This document shows, piece by piece, positions 30,087 to 41,104 of a DNA stretch of 64,000 bases (the stretch's first letter is position 1; each line of letters starts with the position of its first letter). The position numbers were made by a program, and so were the translations under genes. A model generated the notes under the pieces. The model searched no databases, was not told the DNA's origin, and was given only the letters and a program-made list of their open reading frames with translations. This DNA comes from Phialophora verrucosa (lineage: Eukaryota > Ascomycota > Eurotiomycetes > Chaetothyriales > Herpotrichiellaceae): contig MSED01000004.1 in assembly GCA_002099365.1 (NCBI GenBank), positions 2,046,001 to 2,110,000 of the forward strand, read 5' to 3'.

Positions 30087-32228
30087 ATGCCACCTGTGTA
30101 CCAATGCCAACAGTGCCAGAGGATATATTCGAATAGCAGTCACCTTCGACGCCACGAAAAAATTCGTAAGCATCGCGATCCTGTGATCTCTTGTCGTGCT
30201 AATTCGATGCAGACGACACTGGACTCACATTCTCGTGTGCTTTTTGTCCTCGCCGCTTTGGAAGAAGGTAGGTAAAAATGCGTACTTGTGACGACCGCCG
30301 TCAGGTCTGACGGAATCCCATTGCAGAGACGTGGCCTACCGCCATTCCAAGACTTGTCCCGAGAACGGTTCGCAATCCACGCCAAATCAAGCGGTTCGGG
30401 GTCGAAAGCGGAAAGCATGCGGTCAATGTGCGGCAGCAAGGGTATCATGCGACGAGAAGCTCCCGTGTACTCGATGTCGCCAAAGGAAGTCACACTGTGC
30501 CTACCAAGGCCGTCAGAAGGATGTCGTCAGCGACAACGTGGCCGAGGCGGGAGGTTCTCTGAGAACTGTACGATTCCACGCTCGCTCTTTGTCATGCACG
30601 AGCAACCTCGAAGCAAAGCCGATGCCTTTTCTACGGAATTACACCGACCCTGACACCAGCTCCATCTCAGCCTATTACAAAAGCGCTCAAGATGGAGAAA
30701 GCAGAATCTTGGTGGACAACTACACAGTTGGATCGCTACGCCATCAGTCAGACACCCCCGAGGACGCGAGTGCGGTGGATGATGCATGGCTCAGCGGCTG
30801 GACTAAAGCCTTCGAAAATCCGTTCCTGGTCGGAAATTTCGAGGAGCAGTGGTGGGACGAAATCATTGATGCTCAAAACTCGCTCTGCCATCCTGCATTT
30901 TGGGACCGGGACCATGCCCAAGCCATCACCATCCAGGTCGCTCGCGATCTCGCAGCTCGACATCGTCTCCAAGGCAGGAAGAGCAGAGACAGATTCTTCT
31001 TCGATGAGGATGCCTTTCGGTCTCTCTTCACTCCGGACAATGTGGTCGAGTTCTGCGCACTCTACTTTGCATGTTGGAGCCCGCATTGTCCGATCCTGCA
31101 TCGTCCAACGTTTGACTTGGCCAAGGTCCATCCGCCACTGTTGCTTACAGTTTTCCTGATCGGAGAGGCGTATTCAGCTGGGCATGATGCCTCCGTGACC
31201 CAGGCTTACTATGACATTGCCGAAGACTATGCATTTACCCACCCAAAGTTCCAAGAGCTCCTGCACGAAGACTTCTATCCTTCATCGCCTCCTTCTGCGG
31301 CGTTGGAGCCGCTTCAAGCTGCATATCTGGTGGTGCTCCTGCAGATGTGTAGTAACAATCTACGCTCGCGCAGACGGGTGAGGAGTTCGCGATACAACGA
31401 TGTGATCCGCGCGGCTCGTGGCTTACAGCTTTTCGAGAGCAAAAACGAATATTTGGACAGCGAACAGAGAGAGTATGTTGATTTCGACTGGCACGGATTT
31501 GTGCTACAGGAGTCAAAGATCCGGTGGGTAGTTTCCCCCTGGCTTCCCGTCCCGTTGGCCTTTTCTCACCCTCCTCTCTAGGCTGGCATATCTCATCTTC
31601 GGTATCGAGAGCAACTTTGCCATGTTCCACGCGCATTACCCAAGATTGGCTGTTTCCGAAATGACAGGCGATCCCATGTGCAGCGAAAGCTGCTTCTCTG
31701 CCCCCAGTAGTGCTGCGTGCGAGCAATACGCAAGGCGGGAAATGAGACCCACTCCACTGGCAATCTCAACATGTGTGTCCGAGCTCCTGGAGAGCCCAAC
31801 AGGCACCGCAACACGGTTGAACCTAGCCGAGCTGTCCCCGATGAATTTCTTCTTTGTTCTCTGTGGTGAGTCCTCCTCCCTGATATCGTCGAACTTCAAC
31901 GGCTGACGGCAGTATCAAACTAGGCTTACACTGTGCCATTCATGCCTCGCGCGCAAACGGTACCGGGAGGATCCTGTATCCCGCGATGACGAGAGCGCTG
32001 AACCGTTGGATTAAAACATGGGAATCACAGACACGCAATTTCCCACTCGAGGAATGGAAGAAGCTTGGGTTCATGAGAGACGCTGCGCCAGAGTTCTGGC
32101 AGCTTGCGTGCATCTTCGTCGAAGCTGAGAATCGTGGGCTGCTAAACACCACGCTATTGCGGAGCTTGGATCCGGACAAGATGGAGAACGTCTGTCATCT
32201 GTTGGAGGAATTCTGTCAAACAGCCTGA
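30087..32228 (+). CDS. Transcription factor with two C2H2-type fingers and a Zn2Cys6 cluster
   Basis: Five exons: 30087-30165, 30213-30267, 30327-31523, 31582-31865, 31924-32228; 639 residues. Finger 1 has Cys7, Cys10, His23, His27. Finger 2 has Cys35, Cys38, His51 and Cys55, a C2HC variant. The zinc cluster CGQCAAARVSCDEKLPC... (Cys76, 79, 86, 92, 95, 102; spacing 2-6-5-2-6) follows. The two fingers are encoded across three small exons and make sense only after splicing. The middle part (FCALYFACWSPHCPILHRPTF, HYP-type helices) is the fungal-specific transcription factor domain. Nuclear DNA-binding regulator; its position between the P450 and the efflux pump suggests it is the cluster regulator. 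Confidence 0.88.
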
Positions 32229-33457
32229 GACGAACGGATAAGCTAGATAGCCATGTTGGATCGGCAACAGACTCGTATCCTCCGAGAGCCACTGCACCCG
32301 AGGATCGGTTTTTCAAAAGGAAAAGGCGATTTTTTTGAGACCGATCGGACCACTTCTTTCAGCGCACATAGTCCACAACAGACCTTTCATCGTCTAACTC
32401 ATTTCATGTTGCCCGACCAGATTTCCTCCCCACGGGGTAACGGGGCGCGGGAAGTACATCTCGAGGCTAGTAACAATGCAAGGGGCCCCTACGCTGGGGG
32501 AATGGGAGACCCACACTCATATCCCGATGTGGGCTTTTCCCGCATCCCCCCCTTTTCCCTTCTTGCATTGCCGACTAACCTTGTACTTGGACGCTAAAGA
32601 CGGACGTCTCTACTCGTTCCTTGACAACTTCGCCAAACACTGGAGTCAAGTCGCGCATGAATGAATCTGCTCTAGCCTGCGCCCTCAATGTTCTGCCACG
32701 CCAGAGCTCCGGATCTCCTTGGGATACGACAGCTGCACAACCCTAAGCTCCGGTCGAAACCAAAACGGTCATCATCACGCGTTGCTATTGGAGAAATTCA
32801 CATCTTCTGGAGCACATCTTCTGGAGAGTTCAGCCGAGCAATATCGATGCTTCTCCTAGATGTGCTTGAGAAACGCATCGGCAACACATCTTTGACCGTC
32901 TGTAAAGAATCCTTACATGTGTGGGGCAGACATGGACAATCCATGAATCTGGTTTCTGCGGCCATAGTGTGTCACCGGGCTCAATGATTGTGGGACGCGC
33001 CCATGATATCTTGTGTCCTCACTCCGCTGGCCCCAGCTTGTTGAACCCACCCCGGCGAGGCTTTGGTGTGGTCGGCCTGGTTGTTCGATATGCTAAGGAG
33101 GGGCATCAGACCTTCTTCGACGGTCTCCCTTCATTGTGGGGAGTTCTGAGTGTGGTGAAGGCCTGGACAGCAATCAAAATGCAGAGCTCTCCATGTCTCA
33201 AGCCACATACGGCCTTGATGAAAACTTTGTCCCAAACCTTTCGGCAGCATGGCGGCGTGAGAGATTGAGTGTCGGGACTTATATAGACCACTGGAAGCTC
33301 GGAGGGAAAAGATAGCAACTCCTCCGCCATCACAGAGACTGTTCGGATGTGGATGTTTCCATTCTCTGCGAGTTGAATCTATACTTCGGGCGGGCTGATC
33401 TTCACAAGGCATCGTTTCCAGACAAAGCCAGAGGTCGCCATCGCCGAATTCGACAAT
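32229..33457. other. Intergenic stretch with a foldback sequence
   Basis: 1229 bases between two plus-strand genes. Apart from the foldback at 32474-32570 (listed separately) only short frames without motifs are present; the end is the promoter of the efflux pump. Confidence 0.5.
32474..32570. repeat. 97-base foldback (imperfect inverted repeat)
   Basis: Outer arms caatgcaag (32474-32482) and cttgcattg (32562-32570) are perfect reverse complements. Inner arms gggggaatgggagacccac and gtgggcttttcccgcatccc pair with few mismatches around a loop catatcccgat. No coding potential. It may be a MITE-like remnant or a structured RNA; no clear target-site duplication was seen. Confidence 0.5.
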
Positions 33458-35582
33458 ATGACTGAATCTTCCCACCATCAAGCTGGCAACCATGCCTCTG
33501 TCGAGACGGACCATGTACCCCTGGACCTCGACAATCCTCACCGCGCGGCGCTGGAGGACAATCCAGAAAGGGCAGGACGACCTTCATTGAGGACGCTTCT
33601 CGCTGTCATGGTGCGTGAAGCCCCTTCAATTTTTAACTTTCCATATGCCTCTGACGACGATGACGACGAACAGTTCTTGGCCCTCTCATACGTCTGTCCT
33701 ATCTCCTGTGGATTCTTTCTCGTCTCCGCCATCCTCATTCCCATCGGCACGCAACTGAATGATACCGAGAATGTCGCTTGGATCGTGTCCGGCTGGTCGA
33801 TTGCTTCTTCAGTGTCTTTCTCCATCGCCGGGAAATTGAGTGACATTTTCGGTCGCCGGTGGACGATCTTGGTCGGTGAAGTCATTTGCATTGTCGGCTG
33901 TGTGAGTTTTGCCCTCTGGTTGTGGCCTCTGTTCCCACCGCATCGATCCCACTCATGCCGGACTAGATTGTGGCCTGTACTGCACATCAGACTCTGATTC
34001 TTGCCGCCGGCTCGACCATTGTGGGGTTCGGGTGTGGGATTGTGTTTGTGTCATACGCTGGCATCGTGGAGTTGTTGCCAAACAAATGGCGGTAGGCCTC
34101 AGACAGACAGACCCTCGCGAGAAAGAGGCCACTGACGAACTGCAGCGGGTTTGGTATCGGACTGACCGAAGTCTGCATTTGCGTCCCTTGGTGTGCGACA
34201 AGTGTGCTCATCGCGAACGGGCTCAACTCCCATACCGCCGCCGGATGGCGCTGGTGCTACTATATCGGCCTCATCTACGGAACGATCAGTCTTCTAGGCA
34301 CATTTGCCTTCTACTATCCGCCAAAGCGCCCGCAGCACGACTCTGAGAAATCACGATGGCAAGAGGTCCGCGAAATCGACTACATCGGCTGCCTCTGTTA
34401 CACTGGAGGTCTCACGACCTTTCTGATCGGGATGAGCTGGGCCGGCAATCCAGCTCATCCTTGGAAGTCAGCGTCCACCATTGCTCCGATCGTCGTGGGA
34501 TTCTTGGTGCTGGTCCTGGGCTTTGCATATGACTTCACCCTGGCCGAGGCACCCTTCTTCCCTCTGCCTCTGTTGCGCCGGCTGACCGAATTCACGGTCC
34601 TGCTGATTGTCGTGTTTGTCGCCGGCATGGTCTTCTACTCCATGTCGGCTCTCCTACCACAGGGTTCACTGTACATGTTCACCAACAACCCCACCGCCAT
34701 TGGCGTCATTGCGCTCCCGAGTGGAATCGCCGAGACCTTTTTCGGCGCGTTCGTCACGCTGTTCATGGGGCATATTGGCCACCTGAAGCTGCAGGTCATC
34801 GTGATGCTGTCGATCCAGACCATAGCCACCGCATGCTACGCGACGGTGATTCCCTACAACAGAGCCGGATGGATGGCCCTGCAATTCTTCGGCATGGGAG
34901 CGTTCCAGTTGACCACCTCGATCGCCTACGTGATCGCGGGCCTCAACATCCCCCTGCGCCACCTGGGACTGGCTTCTGGACTCATTGGCACGTTTCGAAG
35001 CGCCGGCGGAAGCGTCGGCATTGCAATCTTCACCACCATCCTCAATTCCGTCGCCAGTGAGCAGCTCCCGGCACGCATCGCCGCGGCCGCCGTGTCGCGA
35101 GGGTACGACCCGAACAACCTAGCGCTGCTGATTCCCGCAACCATCAACAACGCGCTCGGCGTGCCCGATGCTTTCAAGGCTGTGCCAGACGTGGACTCCA
35201 GCCTGGAAGCCGCCGTCAGTCACGCATTTCGCGAGGCTTACGCCGCTGCGTTCCGACGTGTATTCTGGGCGACGATCCCTTTCGGCGTCATTGCCGTGGT
35301 ATGCGCATGCTTCGTAAGTCCTTTTCAAAGCAGAACAATCTGTTGTGGCACCATCGTGTGTCGTGTCTTCTGCAATTGCAGCTGCTGATAAAGAGTATTA
35401 ACCCACAGATTAAGGATCCCTCCAAGTATCTGACCAACCACACAGCCGTTTACATGGAGGGAGAAGAGCGAGGAGGACGAAACCAGGTTGCAGCACAGTG
35501 TTCTGGATTTGAGCTCACCTCGGACAAGGAGATGCCCGTCACAGAGGAGAGGGAGCGGGTGTCAAGCAGTGGGCGGATCTGA
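33458..35582 (+). CDS. MFS efflux transporter, TRI12/DHA14-like
   Basis: Exons 33458-33610, 33674-33901, 33967-34091, 34146-35313, 35382-35582 (introns 63, 65, 54 and 68 bases); 624 residues. The hydrophilic N-terminus is followed by about 14 hydrophobic segments. Marks include SYVCPISCGFFLVSAILIP (TM1), GKLSDIFGRRWTILVGE (MFS motif A), REIDYIGCLCYTGGLTTFLI and GLASGLIGTFRSAGGSVGIAIF (antiporter-type motif). These match the fungal trichothecene efflux pump (TRI12) family, plasma-membrane proton-driven exporters of toxic or secreted metabolites. The gene sits next to the regulator, P450 and FAD monooxygenase, so export of their product or substrate is likely. The long last exon ends in a soluble Glu-rich tail. 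Confidence 0.87.
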
Positions 35583-36548
35583 ACTGCTGCGAACGGGAGC
35601 CAATATCAAGCGGTGTTATTCTTATTCCGGAACCGTGCATTCTGCTGAACACCCAACCTGCCCCCCCGCAGACTTTCATAGCTATCATGTAGGGCTAAAT
35701 TATTCCTCCTCGCAAAGTATATGAGTTCATCGATCTTTTGCCCAGAGGTTCACGCGATGGTCATGGTGCCAACATTCCCACCATACTCCATTCGCGAGCG
35801 GGACGAAGTGACGTGACATGCCGACATATCTCAGCTAGAGTAAATATGGTCTTCCATTGGCAGTCGGGGTGGATAGAGGCCTTGCACCACTATTCGTTTG
35901 CACAATTTCAACTGCGATCTGCTTGATAGTGGCACGGCACGTCAGTACAGACCCGTGGGAGGTTTGTTCAAAGGATGGGAAATTAGAGGAACCGATCGAA
36001 ATCCCCCATCCTGTAGCATGTCAGAGGAGCTCTGTGCATAGGCGTTGCCATCTGAAAGATGGTCGTGTGAACGGCGTGTGAAGCACCAATTTTGGGAGAG
36101 GGCTAGTTTACTGTCTTAGAATGGTCGGGGGAGGTCCAGGCAGTCGAGGTAGGTGCGAGGTGATGCAGCGGGCTGCTTGTGTAAAGCGGCACAGCCGGGG
36201 GTGGTAGGTGGGTGGCCGGCGAGGCGCCACGCTGTCGATGTCAGGGACCGTGCGCTTAGGTTAGACTTATTCTGACTTATTGATGAGGACCTTTTTGGGA
36301 CTAGGACTAGAAAATAGAACCTCGTTTGCCCCGTAGATAGTGTCCTAGGACGAGAAACGCGAGGAACGCTGTCGCTGTCCGAACGGATGGTCAAGAGCCC
36401 CGCTTGTTGAATACGAGACTGTCCCTGGACGTCGCTGTACAACCAGGCTGGGCCCTGTGGACAGCAGTTCGTCCCGAATCCCAAATTTCTGATCTTTATA
36501 CCACCGCAGCGCTCTTGTTGCCCCGGCCAGACGAGACAACCGTTCGCT
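35583..36548. other. Intergenic, no gene recognised
   Basis: 966 bases. Only short frames; the overlapping minus-strand frames at 36116-37022 are antisense to the HET gene and carry no motif. Confidence 0.5.
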
Positions 36549-38444
36549 ATGTCTGAAAGCGCAGAGCACGATGGGCGAGTCGTGATGTGCCGGTTCGTTT
36601 CCGGTACGCTCGTGCGAGAGGAAATCGACTTTTGCAAGACCGAGTACATCGCCTTCTCGCACGTCTGGGGCGCGCCCGGAGAATATGGCTGGAGAGAGGT
36701 CGCGGGCATCCCCTTCCGAATCATTGTCTCCGAGACGAAGGCGCGGTTCCTGTAGCAAAACCTTACCAGCCTTGTCGGGGATGCCTATTTTTGGATGGAT
36801 GTCATATGCGTTGACCAGGGTGAGGATGACAAGAGCGTCGAGAACCGCATTAAGATGACGACTGTGTTTCCCAAAATCTTCAATCGCGCGACGAAGACCA
36901 TCGTCATCAGGGATGGGCTCGGATTCAAGACCTGCTGTGCCGCGGTCATCGGCCAGCTGCCAAGCTGGGCTGCCTATAATCCTGCAGTGCAACGATGGGC
37001 ATATCACTTGAGAGAAGAACATTGTGGCGACGCCTTTTACGAAGGGATTCTGGAGCGACTCTGGCCTTTACAGGAGGCTATATTGTCAAACCACCTTCAA
37101 TTCGTGAGTTGTGAGGAAAGAGTCAAGGAGAGAAAGATGAGCTTCGTGACCCTCTATGCGGAGATGCATCAACCGGCAGTTTATGTTGACCGCTTGTGGA
37201 CATTGAGTTGCGCATGGGCTTCGTACGGACGAGCCGGGAACTTTTCAGCGGAAGAGCAGCTCTCCTTTGTGCGGGCTGTCTTGAACCATGGCACGGTCGC
37301 GCGAAGTGTTTCGGTCCGCTCACCATTCCCTTCCGAAATTGGAGCCGAATTCTTGACCCAGAGCAATAGCATCCGTGGGGCTTCGAAGGTGAGGGATCTC
37401 ATCCTCTGCACCATGGCCCAATACGACTGGTACACTCCGCCGCGACCAGAAGATGTGCGCAAGATGGACAGTGAGCCAGGTGGCGCCTTCCCTCGTCTTT
37501 TCAAAGACTGCTTTATCCAAGCTCGCGAAGCCAATCGAGCAGTGCTGCCGAAGATCACGGGTGGTATGGTGGGCGAAAATACGAACACCCTGGCCACCTC
37601 GAACGTACCGATGCCCAAATCGCTGGGAGACTTGGTCAAGTTGTTCGGGCTAGTAACAAAATGGGCTCCACGGGATGACTCGGACGTTGCGCTGGGACTC
37701 GATCTCGGACCCGTGGATATCCGCACAATCCAGCCTGATAATATGGCGGAAGTCCTCGATTTCCTGGAGAAGGCTATCATCTTCTCACGATCGGCGTGGA
37801 ATTTCGCTCTCAAAGGCGAATTGAGCCCACTGGCGGCCTGGGCCGACGACAAAAAGTTTACAACTGGCATAGATGAAGACTCGTGTTTTGAGAACGCGCT
37901 GCAATTTTTGCATCTCATGGCAATTGGAATAGTGAACGGTGGAGGGGCGCGCATGGATTATGACTCGTTCAAACGTGACCTTGTCAGAGCCAACCCACTG
38001 AACTATGCGGAGCCTTTGTTGCGCTTGGCTGCTCTCATCAGCTGCGGTATAGGAATCAGCGCATACAAATGGTCGATGGAGGTCTTGGAGCCTGTTATTG
38101 TCGTCGTCGGGAAGCATGAACTCCTTGGACTATTGTCCAAATCAGAAGTTCTGGATCTTGATTTCGTGAGGGTCGAGGAGTCGTTGAATAATTTGTGGCT
38201 CGACGAGCCAGTTGAGTGTCACAGCCTCTTCCATATCGCGCATCCTCAACCATCCGACTTTCGCATCGACTATCAACACATGGTCATCACAAGACCCGGT
38301 GAATATCCGAAGCCTCGCCATCGCTGCGTTGGACTGCTCCCTGCATTCGGGAGCGAATATGAGGACAAGAAAGAACGAGCTGAGCGGATCAGCGAGCTGG
38401 GAGTTGGCCCAAGGTATGGTGGACCCAGCGTGAATTTGGTATGA
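36549..38444 (+). pseudogene. HET-domain protein gene interrupted by an in-frame TAG
   Basis: One continuous frame of 632 codons except for TAG at 36753-36755 (codon 69). Before the stop, TEYIAFSHVWGAPGEYGWRE is the first HET (heterokaryon incompatibility) block, corresponding to the YxALSYxWG motif. Directly after it, LVGDAYFWMDVICVDQGED is the second block (the W-x-D-x-x-C-x-x-Q motif), so the stop lies inside one domain. No GT-AG intron of normal size removes the stop while keeping frame; a GT...AG of 18 bases around it is too short. The rest (residues 83-631) is open with good coding character, so the change is probably recent. HET proteins drive cell death on non-self recognition. Alternatives are readthrough, or translation from ATG 36795 giving a protein without the first block. 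Confidence 0.8.
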
Positions 38445-38560
38445 ATGTTATTATAATTAGGCGGGTGGGCGTCTTATTGCGCGCGAGCATTCGGGCCATT
38501 CAACGGTCTGTTTTCTCTTTCGCGTATGCGTCTTCAAGGCCGGACGAGATGGCGATCTGT

Positions 38561-40731
38561 TCACTGCTCTTCCAGTCCTACTCCGAATACAAGCTCGTAG
38601 TCGAACCAGTCCGGGAACGTGTCGAACATGTCAAGGGCCTGCTGATCAAGGGCGAAAGGACTCCCCAAGTCTGCAGCCGTGAAACCTCCGAAAACACCCG
38701 TAATGTCTTGCGTTGTCGACGCCGTGCCTTGGTTCCCCGGCGTGAGCACAATCCCAGAATACAAGGCTTCAACCACTTCGCCGTACTTGTCTGCCGACCT
38801 TGTCCATGGCACCATGTCCTTGAAAGTGCGTACAGCTCTCTCGAGTTCCTCTCGGTAGCCGCTGATGGAGGCGTCTTCGAGCTTCGCCCCAGCAGGTAGT
38901 CTGTCGTTGACGCTAATGGACAAGAGTGGAATCATGCAGGCCTGGAAGAGATACCAGGAGGTATGCCAGACAGATATTCGCGTGCGCGCCCGGGTAGCGC
39001 TAATATTGTTAATGACTTCGGAAGCTGCATCTCGACATATAGATACCACACGCCAGTCTTCGCTGGTGAACCAGAGGTACGATTCCGCGTCTTCAGTCAG
39101 CCGGAGGAGGTGAGGCCTGGACATGACTATGCGCGCAATCTGGATCCGATGGTAGATAGTGTCTCGTACATTCCGCACCCGTTTTGGACACGCAGTGCCG
39201 AACTTGAAGATGCTTGGTCGTGATTTTTCCAATGCTAGCAGCTGACTGTCAAATGCAAGGACTTCACGCGCAGACAAGCGCGACAGTTGCGACAACCTAT
39301 ACTCAATCTCTGAGGAAATCTTGCAGAACTGCGAGCTCAGTTTCAGTGAAGCGCCGCACCAGTCCCCTTCCTTCGTTGGATACGGATGGGCTATATTCGC
39401 CTGTTGGCCGGAATCGTCGCTTGGCATGCATGTGTCCATCGTCAGAGGGTCCCATCGGGTCATGGAAGGTCGACCAAGCAGTATACCACCCCAGGCATCA
39501 CTGCAAATCAGGCACCACCAAATCCTCCGTCTCAATTCAACTCGAGATAAGGAGTAGCCAACTGTCAGGGTAGAGCCTACGCCGACAGAGCGGTAACCAA
39601 AGTTTGAAGGAAGTGCGGCAGGATCGCGGTGAAGAGCCATGGCTATCGCCATTCGAAATGCCGTACCCAATATCAAATACGCAGTATTGGGGGAATTGAC
39701 GTAGTGTAAGTACAATCCTCCGAGCAGTATCAGAGCTTGAAGCATCTCCAGATGCCCGGAGGCAAAGACGGTGTGGCCGGTGACTTGTTGTACACGTGCA
39801 TGATAGCGAGTATGCGACCGATCGTCTCCGGCGGCAATGGACCCAAGAGCCAAGATCATTCCCGACAGAGCAATCCACGCATCATCAGTTCGTCCCTGGG
39901 TAGTAAATTCGCTGCGGAACCAAAGCTCGTCGACCATGGGAACCATTGGATGCACCTGGTCAAAGTATGCATCAATTGCCAGCTGCTCCTGTTGGTCCGG
40001 AAAAGATGAGGCACATGGCGTGATATCTCGCAGGCTTTGCGATATTCCAGGAGCACCATGCTCTTTGCCGCTGACAGCATTGTTTGATAGAGTGTGACTG
40101 AGCCGGAGAAAAGCTTGCTTCGCGGTTGGACAGAGCGCGAAAATTGACCTTAGCGCAGGACTGATAGACGAAGTGCCCAAATATGACCTATTTCTCTGGC
40201 TCAAAGCTAACCCGTTCACGTCGTCGGCGATGGGTGAAGTGTATTCTTGCTGTCTGGCAGCCTCATCCCATTCATGTTCAACATCGTCGGCCCCATTTCC
40301 GTCAGCAGATGGGGAGCGGCGGTCGGGACCATGCTCTTCAGGCGGGATGCCTTTGTTGTTGTCGTGCTCACTGCTAATGAGCTGGACTATATCGTCGCGA
40401 CGTAAATCTGGTATGCTGTCAAAATCGAGGAATGGCAAGAGCCTTGCCAGTATCCGATTGCGAGCTTCAACAGCCTCTGTTAACTGTTCAACAAGTCTGG
40501 ACTACCAGTTAGTCTCACAATAGACGCGTTAGACGCCACGCACTTCCAGGATGGGTTCGTCCTCTTGTTCCTTTGCCGGTATGCGCACCGATCTTCAACA
40601 CAATACCATTGGCAGTTATTGCACGGGAGAAGACCGTCGCAGCGTATCTTGCGCCGCATGCATTCGATACACGAACGGTTCAGCTTCCGCTTGCTGAGAG
40701 CCGGTTCTGGGCGTGTAGGCGCTAGAGACAT
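38561..40731 (-). CDS. Zn2Cys6 transcription factor with fungal-specific domain
   Basis: Two exons, 40731-40540 and 40501-38561, joined over a very short 38-base intron (GTGGCG...CTAACTGGTAG) needed to keep frame; 710 residues. ATG 40731 (MSLAPTRPEP) was chosen because further upstream the frame has no ATG. The zinc cluster has Cys21, 24, 31, 37, 40 and 49, with an extra Cys44 in the last loop. A short linker/coiled coil (LVEQLTEAVEARNRIL) follows. The middle homology region with HPMVPMVDELWF, AIAMALHRDP and ELRRRIWWCLICSD is the PF04082-type domain. Its start faces the 3' end of the beta-mannosidase (373 bases), so it may regulate that gene and the sugar porter. Confidence 0.87.
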
Positions 40732-41104
40732 CCTGATGGGTGGTTTGACACATGGATGACCAGGCGTACGCGTTGAAGCATCGTCCACCCCGTTGAGCAA
40801 TAAAATCCTGACGAAAGATGGACCGCTAGAGGAGAGATGTGAAAGAGCTGCCAGGTGGGTGTAAAGGGGGTATGTGGTAGGTATAAGCCAGCTCCAAAGT
40901 AGTTGTGAGGTAGTTGTGAGGTTTTACTTCACCCTCGGTAGAATGTAAGTCTTCGGCTTTAGCGGGAAATACTCCCATCCCTACAAGGAGCAAGCCAAGA
41001 AATGTAATGTGTCTCTAGAAGGCGCTTGTCGCTCGTAAATAGGAAGCCTGGAGAGAGCTGATTTAGCTACAGTATCTACTGTACACTGGCATCTACAGGA
41101 TCAC
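40732..41104. promoter_or_regulatory. Promoter region of the Zn2Cys6 regulator
   Basis: 373 bases between tandem minus-strand genes. It includes a direct repeat gtagttgtgag twice in a row (about 40900-40922). Confidence 0.5.

Noticed and set aside
36736..36771. 18-base GT...AG segment around the TAG of the HET gene as an intron
   Set aside because: Removing it would restore frame, but it is far below workable intron size; longer donor/acceptor choices break the frame or delete the conserved block.
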